The notes: generated by a model not told the origin, from the sequence alone. A stretch of DNA of 64,000 nucleotides from Comamonas koreensis (GCF_014076495.1 NZ_CP043575.1:4278001-4342000); one strand, 5' to 3'; positions 1 through 9,389 are shown, counted from the stretch's first letter. Program-made: numbers and translations.

Positions 1-1626
1 AACAACATCCCGGTGTTCTTTATCCAGGACGCGATGAAGTTCCCCGACCTGGTGCACGCCGTGAAGATGGAACCGGACCGGGGCTTTCCGCAAGCTGCTT
101 CGGCGCATGACACGTTTTGGGATTTCATCTCGCTGATGCCCGAGTCGATGCACATGATCATGTGGGCGATGAGCGACCGCGCCATTCCGCGCAGCCTGCG
201 CACCATCGAAGGCTTTGGCGTGCACAGCTTTCGCCTCATCAACGACCAGGGCGAGAGCACCTTTGTGAAGTTCCACTGGCGCCCGCAGCTGGGTATCCAG
301 TCGACGGTGTGGGACGAGGCGGCCAAGCTGCAAGCGGCCGACAACGACTTTCACCGCCGTGACCTGTTCGAAGCGATCGAGGCCGGCCATGCCCCCGCCT
401 GGGATTTGTTTGTGCAGCTGTTCACGCAGGAAGAAGCCGATGCCCTTCCGTACGACCACCTGGACCCGACCAAGATCATTCCGGAAGAAGTGATTCCGCT
501 CACCAAGATCGGCAGCTTTACCCTGGACCGCTGGCCGGACAACTTTTTTGCCGAGACCGAGCAGGTGGCGTTTTGCCCGGCCAATGTGCCGCCCGGTATT
601 GATTTTTCGAACGACCCGCTGCTGCAAGGCCGCTTGTTCTCGTACCTGGACACGCAGCTCTCGCGCCTGGGTGGGCCCAACTTTACCCAGATCCCCGTGA
701 ACGCGCCCAAGTGCCCGTTTGCACACACGCAGCGCGATGGCCATATGCAGACCGAGGTGCCCAAGGGCCGCGTCGCCTATGAGCCTTCGAGCCTGGAGCC
801 GAACTCGCCACGCGAATCACGGGTCCAGGGTTTCAAGTCCTTTGCGCAACCGTCCGAGGCCGAGGCCAAGAGCCGCATCCGCCCCGAAAGCTTTGCCGAC
901 CACTACAGCCAGGCGCGCCTGTTCTACACGAGCCAGAGCGAGATAGAGCAGGCGCATATGGCCTCGGCGCTGGTGTTTGAGCTGTCCAAGGTGCAGACGC
1001 CCCATGTGCGCGAAGCGATGGTCGCCCATCTGCTGGTGATTGACAGCGACCTGGGTAAGCGCGTGGCCAAGGGCCTGGGCCTGGCTGCGCTGCCCAAACC
1101 GGCCAAGCCGGCGGTGCCCGTGCAGGACCTGCCGCCCAGCCCTGCGCTGCGCATCATCGACCGCATGAAGCCGACCCTGGAAGGCCGCTGCGTGGCGATC
1201 TTGGTGGACGACGGCTCCAACGCCGAGAATGTGGCCGCGCTGCAAAAAGCGATCCTGGCCGAGAAGGCGATGGTCAAGATCATCGCCCCCAAGATTGGTG
1301 GAGCGACCTTGAGCGATGGCAAGCACATCGCCGCCGACGCGCAGCTGGCCGGCGCGCCTTCGGCGCAGTTCGATGCGGTCGCCTCGGTGATCCCGATGGC
1401 ATCGGGCGAGATGCTGAGCAAGGACAGCGCCGCGCAAGACTGGTTCCGCGATGCCTTTGGGCATCTGAAAGCCATTGCCGCTTGCAAGGCCACGCATCTG
1501 ATCCTGGATGCCGCCGGTGTGAAACCCGATGAAGGCGTGTTTGACCCCAAGGATGTGGCCGGCTTTATTGCCGGTGCCAAGACCCGATTCTGGGAGCGCG
1601 AGCCAACGTTGCGTACCTTGGCTTGA
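1..1626 (+). CDS. katE: Catalase HPII-type (large subunit, clade 2), N-terminus cut by window edge
   Basis: This haem catalase dismutates hydrogen peroxide in the cytoplasm. The reading frame is open from base 1, so the gene starts outside the window; 541 residues are present. The fragment begins at the Asn-Asn-Ile-Pro stretch next to the distal-side active-site Asn of HPII, so roughly the first 200 residues, with the distal His, are missing. The proximal haem-ligand motif R-LFS-Y is visible, with Tyr at codon 643-645. After the catalase core comes a C-terminal domain of about 150 residues (from about base 1185) resembling the DJ-1/PfpI-like domain found only in large-subunit catalases. Residue-by-residue similarity to E. 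coli KatE is recognisable over the whole length. A good terminator follows. Confidence 0.93.
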   Translation, partial: NNIPVFFIQDAMKFPDLVHAVKMEPDRGFPQAASAHDTFWDFISLMPESMHMIMWAMSDRAIPRSLRTIEGFGVHSFRLINDQGESTFVKFHWRPQLGIQSTVWDEAAKLQAADNDFHRRDLFEAIEAGHAPAWDLFVQLFTQEEADALPYDHLDPTKIIPEEVIPLTKIGSFTLDRWPDNFFAETEQVAFCPANVPPGIDFSNDPLLQGRLFSYLDTQLSRLGGPNFTQIPVNAPKCPFAHTQRDGHMQTEVPKGRVAYEPSSLEPNSPRESRVQGFKSFAQPSEAEAKSRIRPESFADHYSQARLFYTSQSEIEQAHMASALVFELSKVQTPHVREAMVAHLLVIDSDLGKRVAKGLGLAALPKPAKPAVPVQDLPPSPALRIIDRMKPTLEGRCVAILVDDGSNAENVAALQKAILAEKAMVKIIAPKIGGATLSDGKHIAADAQLAGAPSAQFDAVASVIPMASGEMLSKDSAAQDWFRDAFGHLKAIAACKATHLILDAAGVKPDEGVFDPKDVAGFIAGAKTRFWEREPTLRTLA

Positions 1627-1691
1627 TGCCTTAGTGGCGGGTTAGATCGCCGAGGCCTGGGCCTTGGGCCCACCGTGGTCGACGCCGAACC

Positions 1692-1726
1692 AAAGGCGCT
1701 GCAGTGAAAGCTGCGGCGCCTTTTTT
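1692..1726 (+). terminator. Rho-independent terminator after the catalase gene
   Basis: Stem arms 1692-1704 and 1711-1723 (core ggcgctgcag with ctgcggcgcc, one G-U pair) enclose a six-base loop and run into a T tract at 1721-1726. It lies 66 bases after the katE stop and separates catalase from the threonate operon. Confidence 0.8.
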
Positions 1727-1823
1727 ATGCGTGTCACCGGCGCGCAGCGGCATCCCCCACGCCTCTCAAAAACCCCAGAATGTCTCGGGGAAAGTGCGAC
1801 CCAAAGCACTGCGAAAGCAATGC

Positions 1824-1856
1824 TATGATCCGGCAAAATTTGTATGATAACCATAC
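1824..1856 (+). promoter_or_regulatory. Candidate promoter -10 element and palindromic operator before the threonate operon
   Basis: TATGAT occurs twice, at 1824-1829 and 1843-1848; either could be a -10 element, but neither has a convincing -35. The second lies inside an imperfect palindrome, gtatg-ataac-catac (1842-1856), a plausible repressor site about 65 bases before the GntP start. The rest of the 1627-1920 gap shows only the catalase terminator and an untranslated leader. That this site serves the RpiR or another regulator is inference. Confidence 0.35.
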
Positions 1857-1920
1857 TAGTCTCCTGTACTTCTAGGGTCTCAGGAGTTCTTCTAACGAGT
1901 CAACGAGACAAGTCCTTCAC

Positions 1921-3285
1921 ATGACGACCATTGCCCTTCTGAGCATTGCGGGCGCCAGCATTGCTGCGCTGTTGCTGCTCATCATCCGTTTCGAAATCCA
2001 TGCCTTTGTCGCGCTGATGCTGGTGAGCCTGTTGGTGGCGCTGGCCACAGGGGTGCCGCTGGCCGACATCATCCCCACCTTGATCTCGGGCATGGGCGGC
2101 ACCCTGGGTTCGGTGGCGATCCTGGTGGCGCTGGGCGCCATGCTGGGGCGCATGATAGAGGTCTCGGGCGGGGCCAATACGCTGGCGCAGCGCTTTACGC
2201 AGATCCTGGGGCCCCAGCGCGTGCCTGCGGCGCTGACCGCGGCGGCACTGGTGCTGTCCATCCCCGTGTTCTTTGATGTGGGCTTCATCATCCTGATCCC
2301 CATCATCTATGGCTTTTGCAAGGCCGCAGGCGTCAACCCCATCAAGTACGGGTTGCCGGTGGCCGGCATCATGCTGGCCACCCATGTGGTGGTGCCACCG
2401 CACCCGGGCATTGTGGGCGGCGCGGCCGTGCTGTCGGCCGATGTGGGTTGGATCACGGTCATTGGCCTGGGCATCTGCATTCCGCTGGCCTTTGTGGCTC
2501 AGTGGCTGGGCCGCCTGCTCAACCGCCGCGACTACGCGATGCTGCCCGATGCGCAGGCCCAGTTCCGCAACTTTGGCAGCGGTGATGCGGCCGATGCCCC
2601 TGCTGCCAAGCTGCCCGGCGTGGGCGCCGTGCTGACCCTGATCCTCGCGCCGCTCGCCCTCATCATGCTGGGCACCACGGCGGCGACGATGCTGCCCAAG
2701 GGCCATGCACTGCGCGACTTGCTGGCCTTTACCGGCGCGCCCATTTTTGCGCTGATGGTCGCGATTGGCCTGGCCTTTGTGCTGCTGGTGCGTCCACTGG
2801 GCTGGACGCGCAAGCGCACCAATGACGTGATGGAATCGGCCCTGCCCGCAGCGGCCACGGTGATTTTGGTGACCGGCGCCGGTGGCGTGTTTGCCAAGGT
2901 GCTGACGGTAAGCGGCATTGGCTCGGCGCTGTCGCAGGCGCTGGCGGGCACGGGGCTGCCATTGATTTTGCTGGGCTTCATCATCTCGCTGGCGCTGCGC
3001 GCCGCGCAGGGCTCGGCAACCGTGGCCATTCTCACCACCTGCGGCCTACTGGCCGAGAGCATCCACAGCGGCGGCTACAGCGCCGTGCAGGTCGCCGTGC
3101 TGACGGTGGCCATTGGCTTTGGCGGCCTGGGGCTGTCGCATGTCAATGACTCGGGCTTCTGGATCGTGACCCGCTACCTGGGCCTGAGCGTGGCCGATGG
3201 CCTGCGCAGCTGGACGGTGCTGACGACCGTGCTGGGCGTCGCTGGCTTTGCGCTGACCTGCCTGGTCTGGGCGTTGGTGGCCTGA
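1921..3285 (+). CDS. GntP-family acid-sugar:H+ symporter
   Basis: This is a 454-residue inner-membrane permease made almost entirely of hydrophobic helices, the usual size for the gluconate permease (GntP) family. The family-typical PIFFDVGFI-like stretch appears as PVFFDVGFIIL (about residue 117), followed by the HVVVPPHPG loop, and the C-terminal part has the SHVNDSGFW motif. Being first in an operon with LtnD, OtnK, OtnC and OtnI, it most likely imports threonate, erythronate or a related four-carbon acid sugar rather than gluconate. The ATG is preceded by a long leader with only a weak ribosome-binding site. A 100-base gap separates it from ltnD. Confidence 0.9.
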   Translation: MTTIALLSIAGASIAALLLLIIRFEIHAFVALMLVSLLVALATGVPLADIIPTLISGMGGTLGSVAILVALGAMLGRMIEVSGGANTLAQRFTQILGPQRVPAALTAAALVLSIPVFFDVGFIILIPIIYGFCKAAGVNPIKYGLPVAGIMLATHVVVPPHPGIVGGAAVLSADVGWITVIGLGICIPLAFVAQWLGRLLNRRDYAMLPDAQAQFRNFGSGDAADAPAAKLPGVGAVLTLILAPLALIMLGTTAATMLPKGHALRDLLAFTGAPIFALMVAIGLAFVLLVRPLGWTRKRTNDVMESALPAAATVILVTGAGGVFAKVLTVSGIGSALSQALAGTGLPLILLGFIISLALRAAQGSATVAILTTCGLLAESIHSGGYSAVQVAVLTVAIGFGGLGLSHVNDSGFWIVTRYLGLSVADGLRSWTVLTTVLGVAGFALTCLVWALVA

Positions 3286-3385
3286 TCCGCAGCCTCGCTT
3301 GCCGCTTGGCTATTTGTCACTTGCATTCTTGTGCCCCGGCCCCCGGCCGGGCATTCTCTATCTCTGATTCACGGGAGCATCTCCA

Positions 3386-4309
3386 ATGACTACACAAGCA
3401 CAGCACGCCAAGGTGGGCGTCATCGGCCTGGGCGCGATGGGCCTGGGCATTGCCCAAACCTTGCGCAACCGGGGCTACCAGGTCCATGTCTGCGATGTGC
3501 GCCCTGGCGCTGCGGCCGACTTTGCCAGCGCCGGCGGCGTGGCCTGCGCGCACCCGGCCGAGCTGGCCGCCCAGGTCGACGTGGTGGTGTCGGTCGTCGT
3601 CAACGCCGCGCAGACCGAGGCCGTGCTGTTTGGCGAGCATGGCGCCGCTGCCGCCATGCGCCCCGGCAGCACCTTTGTGATGTGCTCCACCGTGGACCCG
3701 AACTGGTCGATCGCGCTGGAGGCGCGCCTGGCCCAGAGCGGCGTGCTGTATGTCGATGGCCCGATCTCCGGTGGCGCGGCCAAGGCGGCAGCGGGCCAGA
3801 TGACGATGATGACCTCGGCCACCCCAGCGGCGTATGCGGCCGCGGGCGATGTGCTCGATGCGATGGCTGGCAAGGTCTACCGCCTGGGCGACAGGGCGGG
3901 CGCGGGCAGCAAGGTCAAGATCATCAACCAACTGCTGGCAGGGGTCCACATTGCCGCAGCGGCCGAGGCCATGGCCCTGGGCCTGCGCGAAGGCGTGGAT
4001 GCTGCGGCGATCTACGAGGTCATCACCCACAGCGCGGGCAACAGCTGGATGTTTGAAAACCGCATGGCCCACGTGCTGGCGGGCGATTACACGCCACTGT
4101 CGGCCGTCGATATCTTTGTGAAGGACCTGGGCCTGGTGCTCGATACCGCGCGCGCCAGCAAGTTTCCGCTGCCGCTGGCGGCCACTGCGCACCAGATGTT
4201 CATGCAGGCATCGACTGCCGGCTACGCCAAGGAAGATGACAGCGCCGTGATCAAGATCTTCCCCGGCATCACCCTCCCCCAAGCTGCCAACGACGGAGGC
4301 CAGCGATGA
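3386..4309 (+). CDS. ltnD: L-threonate 2-dehydrogenase (NAD-dependent beta-hydroxyacid dehydrogenase family)
   Basis: A 307-residue member of the 3-hydroxyisobutyrate dehydrogenase family. The N-terminal Rossmann motif GLGAMG is at residues 14-19, the substrate-binding motif DGPISGG at 124-130, and the catalytic Lys within GSKVKIIN is at 178. In the known pathway this enzyme oxidises the C2 hydroxyl of the acid sugar to 2-oxo-tetronate. The assignment to LtnD rather than tartronate-semialdehyde reductase rests on the neighbours: its stop overlaps the otnK start by four bases and otnC and otnI follow. A GGGAG ribosome-binding site precedes the ATG. Whether L-threonate or D-erythronate is the preferred substrate cannot be read from sequence. 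Confidence 0.88.
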   Translation: MTTQAQHAKVGVIGLGAMGLGIAQTLRNRGYQVHVCDVRPGAAADFASAGGVACAHPAELAAQVDVVVSVVVNAAQTEAVLFGEHGAAAAMRPGSTFVMCSTVDPNWSIALEARLAQSGVLYVDGPISGGAAKAAAGQMTMMTSATPAAYAAAGDVLDAMAGKVYRLGDRAGAGSKVKIINQLLAGVHIAAAAEAMALGLREGVDAAAIYEVITHSAGNSWMFENRMAHVLAGDYTPLSAVDIFVKDLGLVLDTARASKFPLPLAATAHQMFMQASTAGYAKEDDSAVIKIFPGITLPQAANDGGQR

Positions 4310-5583
4310 GCGGCGCTGCCTTGAAGGTGGGTTGCATTGCCGATGACTTTACCGGCGCCACCGACCTGGCCAACAACCTGGTGCGCGCCGGCATGCGCGT
4401 AGTGCAGACCATTGGCGTGCCTACGGGCCCGCTGGATACCGAGGTGGATGCCGTGGTGGTGGCGCTCAAGTCGCGTACCATCCCCGCTGAGCAGGCCGTG
4501 GCGCAGTCCCTGGAGGCCCTGCGCTGGCTGCAGGGCCAGGGCGCGCAGCAGATCTATTTCAAATACTGCTCCACCTTTGACAGCACGCCGGCCGGCAATA
4601 TCGGCCCGGTGACGGACGCGTTGATGGATGCGCTGGGCAGCGACTTCAGCATTGCGACGCCTGCGTTCCCCGACAACAAGCGCACCGTCTTCAAGGGCTA
4701 TCTGTTTGCCGGCGATGTGCTGCTGAGCGAAAGCGGCATGCAGAACCACCCGCTGACCCCCATGACTGACCCCAACCTGGTGCGCGTGCTGCAGTCGCAG
4801 ACCCGGCGCAAGGTGGGCTTGATTGACCACAGCGTAGTCGCCCAGGGGGCGGACGCCATCCGCAGCCGCATTGCGGCGCTGAAAGCCGACGGCGTGGGCA
4901 TCGCCATTGTCGATGCAGTATCGAACGACGACCTGCTGCGCATGGGCCCGGCGCTGGCGGATCTGCCGCTGGTGACCGCCGGCTCTGGCGTCGCCATTGC
5001 GCTGCCTGCCAACTTTGGCCTGCAGCCCAGCAACCAGGCTGCCGCCTTGCCAGCGGCCAGTGGCCTGCAGGCGGTGGTCTCGGGCAGCTGCTCGGTGGCG
5101 ACCAATGCCCAGGTGGCGCACTTTATCGCCAGCGGCCGCCCGGCCTTGGCACTGCAGCCGCTGCGCATGGCCGCGGGTGACGATGTGGTGCGCGAGGCGC
5201 TCGACTGGGCGCGTCCCCATCTGGCAAGCGGCCCGGTGCTGGTCTACTCCACCGCCGTGCCCGATGCGGTGCGCAGCATCCAGGCCCAGCTGGGCGTGGA
5301 GCAGGCCGGCGCCTTGGTCGAGCAGACGCTGGCCGCCATTGCGCGCGGCCTGGTGGAGCTGGGCGTGCGGCAGCTGGTGGTGGCCGGTGGCGAAACATCA
5401 GGCGCTTGCGTGCAGGCCCTGGGCATTGCACAGATGCGCATCGGCGGCCAGATTGACCCGGGCGTGCCCTGGTGCCATGCGGCCAGCGCTGCAGCGCCGG
5501 AGGGCTTGCACATCGCGCTCAAATCGGGCAACTTTGGCAGCACCGACTTCTTCACCAAGGCATTCACCGCTTTGCAAGGCTGA
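4306..5583 (+). CDS. otnK: 3-oxo-tetronate kinase (four-carbon acid sugar kinase)
   Basis: A 425-residue DUF1537-family kinase. The N-terminal substrate domain opens with ADDFTGATD (residues 12-20), and the C-terminal nucleotide-binding domain carries GGETSG at 361-366. Known OtnK enzymes phosphorylate 3-oxo-tetronate to 3-oxo-tetronate 4-phosphate. The start ATG overlaps the ltnD stop (ATGA), indicating translational coupling, and otnC begins six bases after the stop. Length is normal for the family and no motif is missing. Confidence 0.92.
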   Translation: MSGAALKVGCIADDFTGATDLANNLVRAGMRVVQTIGVPTGPLDTEVDAVVVALKSRTIPAEQAVAQSLEALRWLQGQGAQQIYFKYCSTFDSTPAGNIGPVTDALMDALGSDFSIATPAFPDNKRTVFKGYLFAGDVLLSESGMQNHPLTPMTDPNLVRVLQSQTRRKVGLIDHSVVAQGADAIRSRIAALKADGVGIAIVDAVSNDDLLRMGPALADLPLVTAGSGVAIALPANFGLQPSNQAAALPAASGLQAVVSGSCSVATNAQVAHFIASGRPALALQPLRMAAGDDVVREALDWARPHLASGPVLVYSTAVPDAVRSIQAQLGVEQAGALVEQTLAAIARGLVELGVRQLVVAGGETSGACVQALGIAQMRIGGQIDPGVPWCHAASAAAPEGLHIALKSGNFGSTDFFTKAFTALQG

Positions 5584-5588
5584 CAACC

Positions 5589-6284
5589 ATGGTCTTTATG
5601 GACGAACCCAGCGCCCGCGCCGAGATCTGCCGGGTAGGAGCATCGCTGTTCCAGCGCGGCTATGTGCATGCCAGCGCTGGCAATATCAGCGTGCGCCTGG
5701 CCGACGGCTACCTGATCACCCCGACCGATGCCAGCCTGGGCCAGCTGCAGCCCGAGCGCCTGGCCAAGCTCGATCTGCAAGGCCAACAGCTGAGCGGTGA
5801 CCGCGCCAGCAAGACCATCGTGCTGCACCGGCGCATTTACGAGGCCAGCGCCAACACGCCCACACCCGCCGGCTGCGTGATCCACACCCACAGCCGCCAG
5901 TTGGTGGCCTGCTCGCTGCAAGCCACTGCTGTGCCCGGGGTGGTGCCCGCCGCCGAGCTGCTGCCCGCGCTGACCCCCTACTTTGTGATGAAGGTGGGCC
6001 GCGTGCCGCATATCCCCTACCACCGCCCCGGCTCGCCCGATGCGGCGCAGGCCGTGGCCGAGGCGATTGCGCAGTACGCAGCAGCGGGCCGGCCGATCCG
6101 CGCGGTGATGCTGGCGCGCCTGGGCCCCAATGTCTGGCACGAAAGCCCGGCTGCGGCGATGGCCGCGCTGGAAGAGCTGGAAGAGACCGCCCTGCTCTGG
6201 AACCAATGCCGCGCGCAGCCACCCGCGCCGCTGAGCGAGGCCCAGATTGACGAGCTGCGCCAAAGCTTTGGCGCGCACTGGTAA
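5589..6284 (+). CDS. otnC: 3-oxo-tetronate 4-phosphate decarboxylase (class II aldolase fold)
   Basis: A 231-residue class II aldolase/adducin-family protein. The phosphate-binding SAGNIS motif is at residues 29-34 and the paired metal-ligand histidines HTH at 99-101. In the OtnC subfamily the enzyme decarboxylates 3-oxo-tetronate 4-phosphate to dihydroxyacetone phosphate, feeding glycolysis. The reading frame is open upstream into otnK, but homology begins at ATG 5589, just after the otnK stop; ATG 5598 is an alternative. It sits between otnK and otnI in the same operon. Confidence 0.9.
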   Translation: MVFMDEPSARAEICRVGASLFQRGYVHASAGNISVRLADGYLITPTDASLGQLQPERLAKLDLQGQQLSGDRASKTIVLHRRIYEASANTPTPAGCVIHTHSRQLVACSLQATAVPGVVPAAELLPALTPYFVMKVGRVPHIPYHRPGSPDAAQAVAEAIAQYAAAGRPIRAVMLARLGPNVWHESPAAAMAALEELEETALLWNQCRAQPPAPLSEAQIDELRQSFGAHW

Positions 6285-6352
6285 AACCACACCCTGCCTG
6301 CCGTGCACTGACCCTCTGCCTGCCGGCCGCCCCCTTTTTTTGGAAATCACCC

Positions 6353-7162
6353 ATGCCCCGTTTTGCCGCCAACCTGTCCATGCTCTACAACGACCTGGAC
6401 TTTCTGGACCGCTTTGCCGCCGCCGCCCGCGATGGTTTTACGGCCGTCGAGTACCTCTTCCCCTACGCCTACGCGCCCGAGCAGCTGGCAGCCTTGCTGC
6501 AGCAGCAAGGCCTGCAGCAGGTGCTGTTCAATGCGCCGCCGGGCGATTGGGACCGGGGCGAGCGCGGCATCGCCTGCATCCCCGGGCGTGAGGCCGAGTT
6601 CCGCGACGGCATTGCACAGGCGCTGCGCTACGCCCAAGCGCTGCAATGCCCGCGCCTGCATGTGATGGCCGGCCTGGTGCCCGCGGGCGTGGATGCGGCT
6701 ACCGTGCGCGCCACCTACATCGCCAATATCCGCCATGCGGCCGAGCATGCAGCAGCGCAGGATGTACGCATTCTGCTCGAACCCATCAATGGCCGCGATA
6801 TGCCCGGCTTCTTCCTGAGCCGCCAGGACCAGGCCCATGCCTTGGTGGCCGAGATTGGCGCCGCCAATGTGCAGGTGCAGATGGACCTCTACCACTGCCA
6901 GATCGTCGAGGGCGACCTGGCGATGAAGATCCGCCAGTACCTGCCCACGGGCCAGGTCGGCCATATCCAGATTGCCGGCGTGCCCGAGCGCCACGAGCCC
7001 GATGTGGGCGAGCTGCACTACCCCTATCTGTTTGCGCTGCTGGACAGCCTGGGCTGGGACGGCTGGATTGGCTGCGAGTACAAGCCCGCGCGCGGCGCAG
7101 CGCCCCATGCCACCAGCGATGGCCTGGGCTGGCTCAAGCCCTATCTGGCAAAGGCTGAGTAA
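6353..7162 (+). CDS. otnI: 2-oxo-tetronate isomerase (hydroxypyruvate isomerase family)
   Basis: A 269-residue TIM-barrel protein of the Hyi/OtnI family, which interconverts 2-oxo- and 3-oxo-tetronate ahead of the kinase. The four expected metal-binding and acid-base residues are present: E143 (LLEPINGRD), D178 (QMDLYH), Q206 and E242. Operon membership with ltnD, otnK and otnC favours OtnI over true hydroxypyruvate isomerase of glyoxylate metabolism. The gap from otnC is 68 bases. The next gene is an RpiR regulator on the same strand. Confidence 0.9.
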   Translation: MPRFAANLSMLYNDLDFLDRFAAAARDGFTAVEYLFPYAYAPEQLAALLQQQGLQQVLFNAPPGDWDRGERGIACIPGREAEFRDGIAQALRYAQALQCPRLHVMAGLVPAGVDAATVRATYIANIRHAAEHAAAQDVRILLEPINGRDMPGFFLSRQDQAHALVAEIGAANVQVQMDLYHCQIVEGDLAMKIRQYLPTGQVGHIQIAGVPERHEPDVGELHYPYLFALLDSLGWDGWIGCEYKPARGAAPHATSDGLGWLKPYLAKAE

Positions 7163-7251
7163 GCGGCTCGACGCACCCCCGTGGTGGATGGGGTGGCCTA
7201 GAATCCCCTCATCCCCCTTTAGCCGCAGGCCTCCCGGCCCGCCGCCCTGCG

Positions 7252-8097
7252 ATGCGACCACCAGCGACCGAATCCTTTTTGCAGCGGGTGCGCCAGCACC
7301 TGCAGGCACTGCCCGCCACCGAGCGGCAACTGGCCGACTTTGTGCTGGAGTTCCCCGGCGAGCTGGCCAGCTATGCCGGCAATGAGCTGGCCCAACTGGC
7401 AAAGGTGTCGCCCTCGACGGTAAGCCGCTTTATCCGGCGCCTCGGCTATGAGAACTACGAAGAAGCGCGCCGCCAGGTGCGTGAGGACAAGCAAAGCGGC
7501 TCGCCGCTGTTCCAGTCGGCCACCGAGGCGTTCCAGCGCGGGCAGATGCTGGCCACGCACCGCGAGCGCTCGCTCGCCAACCTGATCAACACCCTGGACC
7601 AGCTCAGTGAGCCGCAGCTGAGCGAGATCGTGCAGGCCATCATCGCCGCGCGCCAGGTGCTCATCTTTGGCAGCCGCAGCAGCCACGCGTTTGCGCAGTA
7701 CCTGCGCTGGCAGATCATCCAGGTGGTGCCCCAGGTCATCAGCCTGCCCGGCCCCGGCGAAACGCTGGCCGAGTACACCGCCAGCCTCAACAAAAACGAC
7801 TGCGTCATCATCTTTGGCATGCGCCGCCAGACCCGCCAGATGGCCGCACTGCTGGCCACTGCCAGCAAGGCCGGCGCTGCTGTGCTGCTGGTCAGCGACC
7901 AGGCCTCCCCCCACTACGCCGCTGCCACCTGGTCCATCCAGTGCGACTGCCATGGCTCAGGCCTTTTGGACAACCATGTGGCCGTGATGGCCGTCTGCGA
8001 CCTGCTGGCTACCATGGTGCTGGAGGCAGCCGGCGCGCCGGGCCGCAAGCGCCTGGCGGCCATTGAGCAGCAGCATGAGCAGCACCAGGAGTTTTGA
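7252..8097 (+). CDS. MurR/RpiR-family transcriptional regulator
   Basis: A 281-residue protein with an N-terminal RpiR-type helix-turn-helix (about residues 8-80, including LAKVSPSTVSRFIRRLGY) and a C-terminal SIS sugar-isomerase fold (about 125-260, including the SRSSHAFA loop) that would sense a phosphosugar. It lies 89 bases downstream of otnI on the same strand, so it is probably the local regulator of the acid-sugar operon. The natural ligand would be a pathway phosphate such as 3-oxo-tetronate 4-phosphate; that is inference. It is the last gene before the base composition changes. Confidence 0.88.
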   Translation: MRPPATESFLQRVRQHLQALPATERQLADFVLEFPGELASYAGNELAQLAKVSPSTVSRFIRRLGYENYEEARRQVREDKQSGSPLFQSATEAFQRGQMLATHRERSLANLINTLDQLSEPQLSEIVQAIIAARQVLIFGSRSSHAFAQYLRWQIIQVVPQVISLPGPGETLAEYTASLNKNDCVIIFGMRRQTRQMAALLATASKAGAAVLLVSDQASPHYAAATWSIQCDCHGSGLLDNHVAVMAVCDLLATMVLEAAGAPGRKRLAAIEQQHEQHQEF

Positions 8098-8104
8098 TGG
8101 CTTG

Positions 8105-8121
8105 CAGGACGCTCCTGTTTT
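8105..8121 (+). terminator. Short hairpin with T run after the RpiR gene
   Basis: Arms cagga (8105-8109) and tcctg (8113-8117) enclose a three-base loop, followed by four T residues. The stem is short, so it is a weak terminator candidate, but it sits eight bases after the regulator stop. Confidence 0.35.
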
Positions 8122-8225
8122 GTGCAGCAGCCGCTAGGGCGTCGTACTGTTTGCGACCAACAACACAGTTTTGCAGCTGGATGCCAGAAACAAGGTGACC
8201 TTACCTGGCCACCGCGGAGGCGGGT

Positions 8226-8483
8226 ATGGTTCGCGGACCCTATGTTGGCGCGGAAACACGCATGCCTTCAGGTCTCATTTTTCCGGGTTACATGGCCGGC
8301 GGTTTTGCGTTTGCTGTGTTCTGTGGCGATGAGACAGTGAAATTCAACCTGAACATGAAACGCGAAGGACAGGAAACAGAGGCCCGTCTAGCTCGACATC
8401 TGGGCGTGCTCGAAGAGCAGATTTTTCCAATAACCTACACGATCTACGATGGATGGACTGCCAAGTACGATAGGTACTGGTAA
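8226..8483 (+). CDS. Hypothetical protein, 85 residues, possibly a remnant
   Basis: I do not recognise this protein. It begins MVRGPYVGAE and ends with the aromatic-rich stretch YDGWTAKYDRYW. There is a hydrophobic patch near residues 17-33 and a charged middle (KREGQETEARLARH). No ribosome-binding site is obvious, and the open frame begins only ten codons upstream after a stop, so it could be the 3' end of a decayed gene. It lies at the left margin of the accessory island and is followed 51 bases later by the NYN gene. Confidence 0.45.
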   Translation: MVRGPYVGAETRMPSGLIFPGYMAGGFAFAVFCGDETVKFNLNMKREGQETEARLARHLGVLEEQIFPITYTIYDGWTAKYDRYW

Positions 8484-8534
8484 CGGCCAATAGCTAACTC
8501 TGGTTTTTATTTTTCTATATGAAGGTGTTCTGAG

Positions 8535-9239
8535 ATGACCGATACGGCAAGACTCGCGGTTCTAATTGATGCTGACAACGCCTCAAGTTCTGTGGCGAGG
8601 GAAGTACTAGAGGAAGTTACCAAGTACGGCATCGCGACAGTTAAGCGCGCCTTCGGTGATTGGACGACGCAAAATCTTGTTGGATGGAAGGCACATCTTC
8701 ACAAACACGCGATTCAACCTATTCAGCAGTTTTCTTATACCCAAGGCAAGAACTCAACCGATTCCGCATTCATCATCGACGCGATGGACCTGCTGTACGC
8801 GGGAAACGTAGATGGCTTTTGCCTTGTCTCAAGTGATAGTGACTTCACAAGACTTGCAACTCGCTTGCGCGAAGCAGGTAAGGTTGTTTATGGCATGGGT
8901 GAGCGAAAAACTCCGGAGCCGTTCATTGCCGCGTGCGACAAGTTCATTTTTTTCGAGGTTTTAAAGGCTACCGCAGAACCAACAGCCCATGCAAAAGTCG
9001 CCGACGTCCCTGACCTGAAGGAGCTACTTGTTCACGCAATTCGAGAAACCACACGCGATAGCGGATGGTCCCGACTAGCAACCGTGGGTAGCCTATTAGG
9101 AAAGACGCATACCTCGTTCGATCCACGTAACTACGGCTTTAAAAAGCTTAGCGACTTGGTTCGCACGCAGTCTTACCTTGAAGTCAGAGATGCTCCAGAC
9201 TCAACCGAATTTGTGCACGTTGAGCTTCGGCTAAAGTAG
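8535..9239 (+). CDS. NYN-domain ribonuclease-like protein with C-terminal LOTUS/OST-HTH domain
   Basis: A 234-residue, two-domain protein. Residues 5-145 form a NYN (PIN-like) nuclease fold: the first strand ends in LIDADN (acidic residues D12 and D14), then K72-N73-S-x-D76, D82, and the signature SSDSDF at 99-104. Residues 158-232 fit a LOTUS/OST-HTH module (LLVHAIRET, GFKKLSDLV), which binds RNA in other proteins. The combination suggests an RNA-directed nuclease, but no target is evident. An AAGG sequence lies ten bases before the ATG. Base composition is more AT-rich than the flanking operons, and it has no partner gene of known type, so it looks acquired. Confidence 0.88.
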   Translation: MTDTARLAVLIDADNASSSVAREVLEEVTKYGIATVKRAFGDWTTQNLVGWKAHLHKHAIQPIQQFSYTQGKNSTDSAFIIDAMDLLYAGNVDGFCLVSSDSDFTRLATRLREAGKVVYGMGERKTPEPFIAACDKFIFFEVLKATAEPTAHAKVADVPDLKELLVHAIRETTRDSGWSRLATVGSLLGKTHTSFDPRNYGFKKLSDLVRTQSYLEVRDAPDSTEFVHVELRLK

Positions 9240-9389
9240 TTAGATTTACGACGCCACAATCGGCAAGAAGCCCACAATGCAAGAGCAAATGAATAAGCAA
9301 GTCTGCAGCTAATTTTCTTGCGGTGGTGGTCTAGTCCTCCAGCCAGAAGCTGACAACCAATATGACATGCGCTGACGAGGTATTCAATC

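Noticed and set aside
8141..8237. A short stretch reading like an AbrB/VapB antitoxin N-terminus (LQLDARNKVTLP).
   Set aside because: The frame has no start codon or ribosome-binding site and the similarity stops after a few residues; it may be chance or a fragment.
9240..9246. GTTAGAT just after the NYN stop, and a GTTAG...CTAAC pair near 9860-9901, resembling integron attC core sites.
   Set aside because: The first lacks the partner RYYYAAC half, and the second pair is in the wrong order for an attC site; no integrase gene is present.
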